Positions 33,498 to 45,040 of a stretch of DNA of 64,000 nt are shown piece after piece. A program made the translations under genes and the position numbers. The stretch lies in assembly GCA_016081115.2 (NCBI GenBank), contig CM071936.1, positions 75,865,262 to 75,929,261 on the forward strand, read 5' to 3'. Source of the DNA: Rehmannia glutinosa. Taxonomy: Eukaryota > Streptophyta > Magnoliopsida > Lamiales > Orobanchaceae. Below the pieces are notes generated by a model that ran no database searches, was not told where the DNA came from, and worked only from the letters and a program-made list of their open reading frames with translations. Positions within the stretch are counted from its first letter, which is position 1. Each line of letters begins with the position of its first letter.

Positions 33498-36400
33498 GTG
33501 CCAAGGAACCTGGTACATGGATAGTGGTCTGCCCCGGACACATGACGACAGGAATAAGAAAAATCACAAGATTCAAGGAGATTAGAGGTGCAAAAGTGAT
33601 ATTTGGAGGAAATGAAGCTCCAGGGGAAATCAAAGGCACATGATCTATCAAGAAGAATGGATTGGAAATCACAGATGTTGCTTATGTTGAAGGCCTCAAC
33701 TTCAACTCACATTAAGCATCGACCAACTCGTGACAAGGGCTACAATGTTGGATTCAATATGGGAGTGTGCCGGATCAAAGATCTTCAAATCAAATGAAAT
33801 AGTCTTTGCAAGAAACAAGACAAGAGAATATGTATGTGGTAGATTGGTCTCTCCACACCAAGCACTTGTCTCATTAGCAAAGTGTACAGCCGAATCAAGT
33901 TGGTTGTGGCACAAGAAATTGAGTCATCTGAATTTCAAGACAATCAACAAGCTTGCAAGGAGTCATCTTGTGGAAGGATTGTCAGACTCGGTGTACAAGA
34001 AGGAAAGTGTATGTGATGCATGCCAGATGGGAAAGCAAATAAAATCTTCATTTAAGGACAAGCCAAGTCCTTCTTCAATAAGGATATTACATCTGTTGCA
34101 TATGGATCTATTTGGTCCAGTTGAACCAGCCAGCATAAGTGGAAAAAAATACACCATAGTGGTGGTAGATGATTATTCAAGATATACATGGACAATCTTC
34201 ATGTGCAAAAAGAAGGAAACTTTGCAGAAATTACCTCAGCTGATGAAAAGAGCCAAACCATTATAAAGATAAGATTTGATAGTGGAACTGAGTTTGTCAA
34301 TGGGTTAATAACTCAATATTGTGCTGAAAATGGTATTGCTCATGAGTTATCAACAACAAGAACTCCACATCAGAATGGAGTAGCTGAAAGAAGAAATAGA
34401 ACTCTTAAGGAAGCTGCAAGGACCATGTTAGCTGAAGCTGGATTGCCTAAGAGATTTTGGGCTGAAACCATCAATACAACATGTTATACTCAAAATAGAT
34501 GCATGATAAACAGGCAATTAACCAAGACTCCCTATGAGATCTGGACAGGGAGAAAACCAAATGTTGGGTATTTCAAGATATTTGGATGTAAATGCTTCAT
34601 CCACAACAATGGTAAAGATAATTTGAAGGCTTTCGATGCTAAAGCTGATGAAGGTATCTTTTTGGGATACTCAGCTGAGAGCAAAGCCTATATAGTGTTG
34701 AACAAGAGGACTATGGTCACAGAAGAGTCTATCCATGTGGTTTTTTGATGAACCTAATGTGAATGGAGAAGACATTGAAGAGTTAGCTGATAAGCTGAAT
34801 CAGCCAACTATGCAGAAGAGTCCCTGTGTTGAAGCTGAAGTAAGAGCAATCAACCAAGATGAAGATGCGATATCTGAATCTCAAAAACAACTGGAAAGTC
34901 TACAGCTGAATGAAGATGAAAGAGCTGTTCAAGACAACTTAGTTGGGAGACAGCTGAACCCAGCTGACTTGCTCCAACCTGATGTGAGGCGGCTGAGAGA
35001 CCATCCACCAGAGTTAGTTATTGGAGATGTTAGAGATGGTGTAAGAACCAGATCCAGAGCACAGCAAGAAGCAATGTTCACTTGTTTTATTTCCCAAATA
35101 GAGCTAAAAGATGTGTCTCAAGCATTGGATGACACACATTGGATTCAATCCATGCAAGAAGAACTGAATCAATTTGAAAGGAAAAAAGTATGGAAATTTG
35201 GTGCAGAGACCAACCCATCAAAATGTTATTGGCACAAAATGGGTTTTCAGAAACAAGATGAATGAGGAAGGATCTGTGGTAAGAAACAAAGCAAGATTGG
35301 TAGCCAAAGGGTATTGCCAAGAAGAGGGTATAAATTTTGATGAAACCTTTTCACCTGTTGCAAGATTGGAGGCAATAAGAATGTTTCTTGCCTATGATGT
35401 ACATAAGAACTTCACTGTGTATCAAATGGATGTGAAGAGTGCATTTTAAATGGACTGCTAGAGGAAGAAGTCTATGTTGAACAACCTCCAGGTTTTGAGT
35501 AGAAAACTATTGGAGATAAGGTGTACAAGCTCAAGAAAGCATTATATGGATTAAAACAAGTACCAAGAGCATGGTATGATACATTGTCTCAATTTCTAAC
35601 TGACAATGGTTTCACCAAAGGCAAAGTGGACAGAACACTCTTCAGAATTCAAGATGGAGAAAGTATACTGCTTGTTCAAATATATATGAATGACATTATT
35701 TTTGGATCCACAAATAAAGAGTTGTGTGATAAGTTCTCAAACCTCATGCAAGGCAAATTTGAGATGAGCATGATGGGAGAGCTCACTTTCTTCCTAGGAC
35801 TTCAAGTTAAGCAATTGAAGGATGGAACCTTCATAAGTCAAACAAAGTACACCAGAGATTTAATGAAGAAATTTGGTATGGAAGAGAAGTCTTCTGTGAA
35901 AATACCAACGAACACATCAGTCAAGATGGATATGGATGCGATGGCAAGGTTGTAGATCAAACCAGATATATAACTCTTATTGGATCATTGCTCTACTTAA
36001 CAGCCAGCAGACCAGACATCACCTTTGCAGTAGGTGTATGTGCAAGATTTCAATCTGCACCAAAAAAGATCCACATGACTACAGCTAAGAGAATCCTAAG
36101 GTATTTGAAATGATGCCAGGAAGTTGGCTTATGGTATCCAAAGGAAGGTGGATTCAAGCTTATTGGTTATTCAGACTGTCTAATGCTTGGATCTTTGGAT
36201 GTAGAGTTGACATGAAAAGTACCTCTGGTACATGTCAAATGCTTGGAAATAGATTGGTTTCTTAGTTTAGCAAGAAGCAAAACTCAATAGCCACATCCAC
36301 AGCAGAAGCAGAGTATATAGTTGCGGGCAGTTGTTGTGCCCAAGTCTTATGGATGAGACAGCAGCTGAGAGATTATGAGATTGAAGAAAAAGAGATTCCA

Positions 36401-36634
36401 ATTATGTGTGATAATACAAGTGCTATTGCAATCACTCAGAATCGTGTGTTGCATTCAAGAACAAAGCACATTGATGTTAGATATCACTTTATAAGAGATC
36501 ATGTTGAAAAGAAAGACATCACTTTGGAATATATCTCAACTGATAAGCAGTTAGCTGACATATTCACTAAGCCCCTATGTGAATCAAGATTTGAAGAGCT
36601 TAAGAATGAGCTATGGTTAATTGAACTGAGTTAA
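33498..36634 (+). pseudogene. Pol of A3, broken; RT active site YMND
   Basis: Protease DSG appears in TWYMDSG near 33510. Pre-integrase zinc motif: 33898-34030 (LWHKKLSHLNFKTIN...CDACQ). Integrase residues: HMDLFGP (about 34100), the second Asp in IRFDSGTEF and the Glu in NGVAERRNR (about 34380). RVT_2 runs from about 35130 in several frames: stop near 35450, stop at 35500 (TAG), stop at 35953. The catalytic box reads YMND (35683-35694) instead of YVDD, so one metal-binding Asp is replaced. RNase H is recognisable from about 36000 and ends at the TAA at 36632-36634. The copy cannot encode active RT as read. Confidence 0.88.
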
Positions 36635-37047
36635 CACTCAGAAGACTCAATCAGAAGAGATAGAAGATGAAAAATTGAGTAAAAAGCAAATTTCACTCAT
36701 CAGCCGAGTGAATCAGCCATACCGGAAAGTCAGCTGTATCGAGTTAGCTGACAGCTGAGTCACTAATGAAAAGAGAGAAGCAGAGTTAAGTCATATTTGA
36801 TATAAGCTGAGTCATTTATGAGCTAAGTGACAAAAACGCAGTCGTTTTTAATGAGCGGGAATGTTTTTAAGGATGACGTCAGCATAATAATGACGAGTAC
36901 AATAAAAAGTTGCACAGTAAGCACATGATTGGATATAAATGCTGCCACATTAATTGCGAGGAATTAAATGCGGTTTTGACGTTCTAATCTGAGCTGTTGA
37001 TCTCGATCAAAATTTCAAAAACCAAAGACATGTCCTTTCATAACCCT
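36635..37047 (+). other. Spacer between pol and aORF of A3
   Basis: Non-coding and conserved with A0 and A2, including an AACGCAGTCGTTTTTAA block near 36835. No reading frame is seen. Confidence 0.55.
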
Positions 37048-37191
37048 TATATATACATTTTTCAACCTTCTCTCTATGTTACAAAAACTATTCATCTTCA
37101 AGCAAGGCAAAATCAAGGCACATTTCTCTCTCGGAAACCCTAAGTGTCCTCAAGCAAGTTCGTCAGTTTTAATCGGTAAAAATCTCTGAAA
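37048..37191 (+). promoter_or_regulatory. Candidate internal promoter of the A3 aORF
   Basis: TATATATA at 37048-37055, then a pyrimidine-rich leader with AAACCCTA at 37135-37142, then the aORF ATG at 37192. Spacing is nearly the same as in A0. It resembles a plant gene promoter and 5' leader; transcription is not shown. Confidence 0.45.
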
Positions 37192-40100
37192 ATGGCACCT
37201 AAGTTCGATTTCGTCAAGCTCTCTAAGCAAATCCACTCAGGAGCGTCAGTGGATTTTGAAGGTATGGTGAAGTAGGGTTCTGATGAAACCCTTGTTAAGA
37301 AGATAGCTGAGATGCTAGAAAAGTCAAATCTTAAGGCTTTTCTGACCATGGAGTACTCGCATACCTATCTCGAGGAGGTAGCGATGTTCTACGTAAACGC
37401 ATAGGTGCAGGACGAAGGAATCAAGTCTTCTGTCCACCGCAAGGACATAACAATAAATGATAAGGATCTTGCGGAGCACTGCTTGTTGCCATCGGAAGGC
37501 ATGAAGGAGATTAATGAAGCTGATGTTGATTTGGCTGCTGCGTGGAAAGTGGTAGCCAAACTGGAGTGTGCTGCTAAGGTGGTCTACACAGCTGACAAGA
37601 AACTGCTGAAGGATGACTATCACAAGTTGATGGATGTCGCCTCCAAGTGTGTAGACATGAAGTATGGCAGCTTCAACCAGTTGTCAAAGACTAAGCTGAT
37701 TGTCATGGTTGCGATCATTCATGACAAAATGGTTAACTGGGCTGAGTTCATGTACAGCAGACTCTGCCAGAATGTGATGAATAAAACGTTTAAGGAAGAT
37801 GGATCCTTTGGAGGATCTCTTGGATATGGCCTCGTGGTTGGCCACTTGATGGAAGTGAAGGGTATTCCCCTTTGACATGAAAAACCCTTCCATGTCAACA
37901 AGAAGATGTTCAGGGCTAACCTCTCTGAGCCCAGAAGAGAGCCCATGCAAATATGGTGGACACAAGTGAGGGGGAATCAGCTGACCCCGAGGACACAGCT
38001 GCTATCCCTCCTCCAAAGAAGAAAGTTGCCCCTGCAGCTGCGAAGAAGAAGGTTGCCCCTGCAGCTAAGAAAAAGGATGCTCCTGCCCGTGCAGCCGATC
38101 GCCTGGCCCTGCAGCCGAGTCCCCTGCCCCTACAGCCGAGGCTGAGAAGGAACCCCAAATCCCTTCTCCAGCCATACAGAAGAAGAGGACTGACAAGTCT
38201 AGGAAGGAAGCTCCTTCCAAGAAGGACACCCAAGTCCCCACCGGTGATGAAACCACTGAATCAGAAAAAGTCCCTCTGGTTCGTCCAAGAAAAAGGAGAC
38301 TGGTAAGAAACTCTGAATTGGAGAAGACAGCTGAATCTGCCACTCAGCTGGAGAAAGCATCCGAGACTGCTAAAACTCAGGAAGTGCAGTCTCCTGAAGT
38401 GATTGATGAATCTACCAAGATCACTGCTAATCTAAGAGAGTCTGATGAAGACTCACCAAGGCGTCGACAAATTGAGGAAGCAAAGCAAAGCGAGAGAGAC
38501 AACTGAACATTCCATTGAAAAGGTTGTCTCTCCACCTGCTACTGACGTTGCTGAAGGTTAGGAGGAGCAGAATCTTCTGCCTCCAATTCAAGAAACAGGA
38601 GGAGAGGGTGAAGATGAGGACGACGATGTTATCATGTACTCTCCACTATATCCAGATATCCAGAGACGTCTTCGTGAGTGGAGGGCATGGAAACTTGATC
38701 ACTCAAGGGTGCAGTTTGCCCACTCTGAGTATATTGAAGAAGAAGAGGAATTGATGTGATTTCTCTGTGTTGTCACGGTACGACAGGCCCTTGATGAAGA
38801 AAATTGCATGGATATTCTTTGAATCATCAAGGAAGAAGAGAAAGAAAAGGCAGCCGAGGAAGAACATGCACTAGAAAAGTCCAAGATGTGCATGTTTACT
38901 GGTACTCATGAGCATACTCATGAAACTCTTGTTGAGTACTCAGAGAGTGATGAGGATCCCACCGCTGCAGCAGAGAAGTCAGACATGCAGCAAGCAATGA
39001 GAGAATCCAGGCAATTGCATGAGCAACAACTATTTGAAGGACCAGGAGAATCCTCACAATCTCTCCTGCAAATCGACCCTTTGGGAGTGGTGCAGCAGAT
39101 TGCCACAGACATCGCTACAGCCACGTCCCGTGCAATCAGAGGATGGGTCCAAGGGAATTGGCAATGAAACTGGGATTTTGGGCACCCAAGTTGAGCCAAC
39201 CCCTGAAGAAGGTGTTTTGCCACCTGCCCCAGCGACTGAGCACTCAACGGAAGAAGCTGTGAGTTTGGAGAAGAGTGACCCCACCATTAGTCACTCAGCT
39301 GGTGTGCCAGCTGAGGGGGAAACTCACTCCACCACAGCAGGGTTGGAGATCGCTGTGGATGACTCAAACTTGAAGAAAGGAGATGAAGTGGAAACTGAGA
39401 AAGAACCACAGTAGATTGATATTGACGAAGCTCGGACAGTTGAGTCTGTCCCAGCTGAAATGTCAGCTGCTTTGAAGGTTGATGACACTGTTCTTACAGT
39501 CGAGGCACGGGATGGAGATCCCCTAGAGTTAACACTATGGGTGATGAAAGTGCAATCCTAGGGGTTGAGACTCTTATGGATGCCATGGTCCAAGACCCTA
39601 AGACAGTTGCGACTGTCGAAGGGAACATTGAAGGCCTCGCAGTAGTTGAGACTGTTGGAGGTATTGAAGGCCCAAGGGAGGTTGAGACTTCCCTGGGTAA
39701 ATCTCAAGAGACTCGAACATTCCTCCATTTCAAAGCGCTGAAATAGAAGAAGAGATAAGCACATTTCATGACTCCCAGGAGAACTTAGACACATCATTCT
39801 TGGGGTCTGAAGATGAAGCTGAGTCCACTCTTGTTGCAGATCCATAGGACCCAGCTGAGGATGTTCTCAAAACTACGAGCCAACTAAGTGACAAAGCTTC
39901 GATGATGAGCCAAGCCCACAGGTCTCATCATCATCTAATGACGTTGATGATGCAGCAGAGGAACCGGTTATTCACTTAGAAAAATCCACTGAGATCGAAG
40001 ACGCTTTTAAGACAGCTTGAGGCTCAGTCAGCTGGGCAAAATATCTCAATTGTCCCAGCTGAGACACAGTCCACTGCGCAGGCTTCTACATCTGCAGCAG

Positions 40101-41810
40101 TAATGACTACACCTGCTCCGTCACAGGCTCCCACAACTGTGACCACTGCCGATGAAGCTATCGCAGCTGAGGCACGAAGAGCTGAATCATCACAGGCATA
40201 ACCCTCACAACCCATCCCATATGTGAGTGATGATGCCTTTCCAAAGATATTTCCTTTCACGCCGATCCTACCAGATTTGGAAGAAGAGACCGCTGCTGAA
40301 CAACAAAGATTCTTTGTAAGAGAATATCCAATCATCCCTACTGACACAATTGTTCCAGCCGAGTTCAACTTTGCTGAAGAGTGGCCTGCAGCTGAATCAA
40401 GTGAGACAACTGAATTTCGTGAGATCTTTAAGAAGATTTGTGAAGAGATTGAGAAGATCGAAAGACATCAGGCCTCACTCGACTTAAGACTGGACAACAG
40501 GGACGCTACCCTCATAGCAGACTTGAGAGGGATCGTGGTGCAGATCCGAGAATGGTCTCAACAGCAATCTGCCATGCGAATCAAACAAGTTCGTTATTTC
40601 AAAGCACTGTATGGCAGAATGCTTGTTTGGATGACCGACAATGATGATATCAAGCAAAGGATGCAGGCGTATATTGAAAGGTTGCATGCATCTCACAAAA
40701 CAGAAATGGAGATATTGCAAGAATTCCAGAGAAAAGAAATTTTGCGTCTAGAGAACTCAATGAATGATAAATTCAGCCTTCTCATGGCTGAAATGAAGTT
40801 GGTGGTAGCCGAGTCCAAGGCTACTCGCTCAGAATTTAGAACAGCTTATGCAATAGCAGACTCCAAACAGAATTCCGCTCTCAGCAGACTCAACTTTATG
40901 CTCGCAGGAATGTTCCCTGGGGTCCATCTTTCCTTTGATGATGCCAAAATGGGGGAAGAGGACTCCCTTGAAAGAAGAAGTTGAAGGAATATGAAGCTGA
41001 GAAGAAGGGAAAAATAGCTGAGAGGGAACGTTCGAAGGATTTGACATTAATGATAGCTGAAACCCCCAGCAGGGTCATGTTACGGCTTCAATTATCAGCA
41101 AACTTCCAGTGACTCTTCCAATCGAGCACTCTGATGTGCCAATGTCGTAGAAAAGGTGAATCATCAAAGTAGGGATGGTGTAGTTCGACAAGAAGACGGA
41201 TGACCGCATCGAAGAAGTATTGAAACAATACGGTGGCATTCCGGCAGGGAAGGATCAAGATGTTATTCCTGACAATGGATCCGAGCCAAGATCAGTTGAA
41301 GAATTCAAGACGCTCGAATCCGAAGGCTATTTCCAAGGGATGTAACTAGCCCAAGCCTGGGATCTGTACTGGGAGAAGGGTCTTACATTGTGCGAAGAAG
41401 CTGATAAGCAGCAGACTACCAGCAGCAATTCAGCTGGTAAGCAGAGGACTCCCGTGAAGTACACACCCAAAGGAGGAGGAAGAAGTGGTGGAGGAAGAGG
41501 TTCTCGACCTCATCCAAGACCCAAGAATATCGAATATGTAGATCCCGGAAAGAAGGGGAGGATTTAATGGGCTGGGTATGATGAAGTGGCAAATCTGGAA
41601 GTGGCAAGGAAGAATGCTAAGGCCGTGAAAAGACAGGAAGAGGAAAATGAAAAACAAACTCAGCTATGGCTCGAGAGGAAGCGAAAAGATGATGCTACGA
41701 AAAGAGCTTATGAGAAGAAGAAGAAAGTTGAGGAAGAAGAAAGAAAAAGGAAAAGAGCTGATGACTTCGACAGAACTGAAGAGGAAAGAAGGAGGCAGCG
41801 AAGGCGTTGA
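37192..41810 (+). pseudogene. aORF of A3 (about 1,540 codons), broken
   Basis: ATG 37192 (MAPKFDFVKLSKQIH). In-frame stops at 37273 (TAG), 37402 (TAG) and 37873 (TGA) break the N-terminal domain, which is otherwise colinear with A0. A Lys/Pro/Ala-rich linker follows (PPPKKKVAPAAAKKK, about 38010). Then come an acidic stretch, a segment with HEHTHETLVEYSESDEDP (about 38910), and a long low-complexity acidic part to about 40200. An open 253-codon coiled-coil region spans 40223-40984. The tail has AQAWDLYWEKGLTLCEEAD (about 41347), a Gly/Arg patch (GGGRSGGGRGSRP), and a charged coiled coil ending RRRQRRR at 41810. The SFDDAKMGEEDS codons lie in a polypurine-tract-like block (40933-40960). No membrane segment is seen. 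Function unknown; likely an accessory protein of the element. Confidence 0.8.
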
Positions 41811-42126
41811 AGTGTTGCTGCGAACCCTTCATGTATATTACATATGTAAATACATTCATGAAAGTCATCTGTATACTTAGTGAAGTTTTCTGTAATTTTT
41901 CACTTTGTACTTATTCTAGTATCTTAGCATAGATGTGTATTTTTGCTTTGATATAGAATGCTCTGATACCAAATGTAAACAGCTGTGTAAAGGACAAGAA
42001 TGTTATGATCAATAAAACGATCTATTCTACGCATACATTCTTTGTTACTGCATTGTCTGTATGTATCTTTGTTGTTTATATTTTGTTGAATATCTTCAAG
42101 TTTGGCATCATCAAAAAGGGGGAAAT
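41811..42126 (+). other. A3 3' non-coding region and polypurine tract
   Basis: Short AT-rich stretch after the aORF stop. It ends with CATCATCAAAAAGGGGGAAAT, of which the last 14 bases (42113-42126) are the polypurine tract directly before the 3' LTR. Confidence 0.8.
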
Positions 42127-43662
42127 TGTTGGGAAATTTATTTTATAGATTTTGAGGAATGTCATGTAAAACTTAAACTAGAAAGTTGGCACCCCATTTT
42201 CCTTGTAATTTACATTGTAATAGATAGGGCTTGAAAAGCTGAGTCAAGCCAGCTACGCCTGGAAATACAAGAAGTCAACTGAAGACTGAAGAGAAGACTC
42301 CATTGTGGAACAGCTGAGTATGCCAAGATAGAAGATCAAGAACTCGACTGAAGATGTATCAGCTGAGGAACAATTGTGTGAAGAGTCAGTCAAGTCAACT
42401 CAAGAAGCCAAGTCTCAAGTTGAAAGTGACAGATGAGTCATCCAAGGATTGAAAGTTGACTCAAGTCACCTGGGGTATAAAAGAAGCTGCGATCAAGTCA
42501 AGACAATCGAATGAGATCCGTTAATGTAAGTCAAGAATGTTACCTTAATGGTAACAAGTTAAAGTTGTCAAGAGATAAAGTGCTAGTTCAATTGTGTGCA
42601 AAAGGAACAAACCAATGAGAAGCACTGCAGCAAGTGTCAGAAACGCTGCAACGCTGCAAGACATTAAATCCGAGGAAATGTCAACATCAAGGACTGCAAC
42701 AAGACAAGCCAACGAACACAAGTGACTTTTGAAATCAGCCTATCTCTTCAACGGGCAGATTTTCGAAAGTTCACTATAAAAGGCTGAGAAAATTCATTGG
42801 GAAAAGGTTACCTGAACCACGAACAAGCAAGCAATATTCAAGCTGTAAACCTGCAAATATTCTCAAGTATATTCAAGCAAATCCTCAAGCCTGAAACTCG
42901 AAGGAAATCAATCCAACACAAGCTGTGAAGGAAAGACAACTTCAAATCTGTTGAAGAGGAAACTTTTGAAGAATCAAAAGGGGTCTACTTTCCAAGGAGG
43001 ATTGTAGGAAGGTTCAAGGTCGAACCAGTATCAAGTTATTGGAGGGCTTAGTGATCAAATCCAAGAGCTTGAGAAAGTGAGTCAAGTAGCAAATGTGCAT
43101 TGCCCCGTGAAGAAAGTTCGAGTCGGAAGAGAAGCCAGCTGTGTGACTAAGGCTGCCTCTAGACTGTTGACCACTTTGTAAACAGATCTTTTACATAGTG
43201 GATTCCTCCAGGAGTTGGAGAAGAGAGGATTAGAAGAATTACTCCATCTTCGAACCTCTATAAAAATTAACTGTGTCATTTATTTTTCAACACATTTACA
43301 TTTCTGCATACTTACATTATATCTATTGATAAACTTATATTTGCTATCCAATTGATTAATAACCAAGTGCTAAAATCAAGTGTTAAAACAAGTTTAAAAC
43401 AATTCAATGGGTGTTAAGTCTTCCGCTGATAAAACCAACACAGCCAAGTTAAGGTTCAGGTTAAACAACTGAGTTATTCTATCAACAGCTCTATCGAGTC
43501 TATTGAGTGGCTAACTCTGCTGAATAACCAACTTAGTTGTCCCTCAAGGATGCAGCTGTTTGAGTTAACTCTGTAATACTTTAAAAAGGACTAAAATCGA
43601 AAAGTTGGTAAGGTTTATTCAACCCCCCTTCTAAACCTTACTCACACCCCTTGGGACCTACA
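42127..43662 (+). repeat. 3' LTR of A3
   Basis: A 1536-bp LTR, TGTTGGG to GACCTACA, TATA box TATAAAAG at 42775-42782. It is uninterrupted and shows the AGCTA target that A2 used in the 5' LTR. Confidence 0.92.
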
Positions 43663-44859
43663 TGCGTGTTGCCTTTGCTATGTTGTGTTAGTTATTAAAA
43701 CATGTTGGGGAGCTATTAGGGTATAGATATGTATCTATTAATGAGAAAGTGACATTGTTTTTTTCTGTATTTTCCCATCACAAGAAAAATCGTGTGGTGA
43801 TTTTGATTTCAAGAAGTCGGGGCAAACAATAATTAGACACTTTCATGATGTTTTAAATGTTGTTATGAGGCTTCATAATATACTCCTTGTAAGTCCGCAA
43901 CCAGTTGACGACAATTGTACCAATCCAAGATGGAAATGGTTTAAGGTAAATTTAATATAAAGTTACCATCACTTTTAAAAATGATATTATTATTAATATT
44001 AAAAAATATTAATTGAGTTGTTGTTAGGATTACAATTAAAAATTTGTTTATTGTAAATTTTGATAAAATCTATTTATCTTTCGGGTTGTCTAGGTGCTTT
44101 AGATGGTATTATATCAAAAACAAAGTATCTGAGATATATAAAGCAAGATATAGAACAATGAAAGGTGAAATAGCTTGAATGTGCTTGGAGTTTGTGATCG
44201 AAATATGAATTTGATATATGTGCTAAGTGGTTGGGAAGGGTCTGCTGCGGACTGTAGAGTATTGCATGATGCAGTTACTGGACCTAATTGCTTAAAAACT
44301 CCTCAAGGTATCGTATCATCAAGTATTTGATTCTTCTAATTTAAATAGCTTATGTCATTGACCCATTTTCATAGTTAAACTTCCATCTCAACCAAGTATC
44401 ATAATACTACTATTGACAGGTAATTTTTACCTTTGTGGCAATGATTACAAAAATGGTGTAGGGTTCTTAACTCTATACAAAGGAGTTAGGTACCATTTAA
44501 ATAATTGGGGAGAGGGAAACTTAATTCCACAGAATTTTAAAGAATTTTTCAATATGAACCACTTAAAAACTCACAATGTGATTGAACTGACATTTGGCCT
44601 TTGAAAAAATGGTGGTTGTTCTTCGGAGTCAGACTTTTTACGATATAAAGATCCAAAAAACAGAATGATAATGGCATGCGCTCTTCTTCACAACTTCATC
44701 CGTTTAGTGTTGTCTGTTGACATGTTGGAAGAATCATTAAGTGGCGGAGATATTGATGATGATGATGACATGAACATGGATTTCATTGACACTGTTGAAT
44801 CATCACAAGCATGGAATAATCAGAGAGATCATTTAGCACATTCAATGTATAATGAGTAG
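43663..44859 (+). pseudogene. PIF/Harbinger transposase, 3' exons (DDE domain)
   Basis: Continuation of the exon at 14677-14895 after A3. RYVSINEKV and SRGQTIIRHFHDVLNVVMRL are readable at 43720-43870. An intron separates WKWFK (about 43935) from GCLGALDG (44084). The first catalytic Asp is in GALDG (44102). Then NVLGVCDRNM and LSGWEGSAADCRVLHDAV (about 44180-44270) appear. A second intron runs from about 44309 to 44420. GNFYLCGNDYKNGVGF follows, where families usually have DAGY; the second catalytic Asp is thus lost. The Glu of HNVIE is present (about 44580), followed by a stop. The tail reads MIMACALLHNFIR and ends at 44859. A dead nuclease of the HARBI1/ALP1-like type, not clearly domesticated. 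Confidence 0.85.
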
Positions 44860-45040
44860 AGAGGTTTAAGCTATGTCGATGAATTCCGGAGAGTTCATTC
44901 AATGTCGTAGTATTTATGTTCGTAAATGGTTTGTTTTATTGTACGAATCATATTGTGCTATTTATTCTATATTGTATGTTATTTTTACTTGAATTAAAAA
45001 CAGTTAACACTTTGTGGACATTCGCGTTTTATTTGCAATT

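Larger units (their letters stand above)
14896..43662 (+). mobile_element. Complete Ty1/copia element A3 (family A, with aORF), carrying nested A2
   Basis: LTR-gag-pol-aORF-LTR on the plus strand. Subtracting A2 and its duplicated 5-bp target, the element is about 14.2 kb, large for a copia element. Outer ends are TGTTGG and CCTACA. Flanks TACGT (14891-14895) and TGCGT (43663-43667) are a 5-bp target duplication with one transition. It lies inside a PIF/Harbinger transposase gene. Order of events from the nesting: PIF locus, then A3, then A2. Confidence 0.9.
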
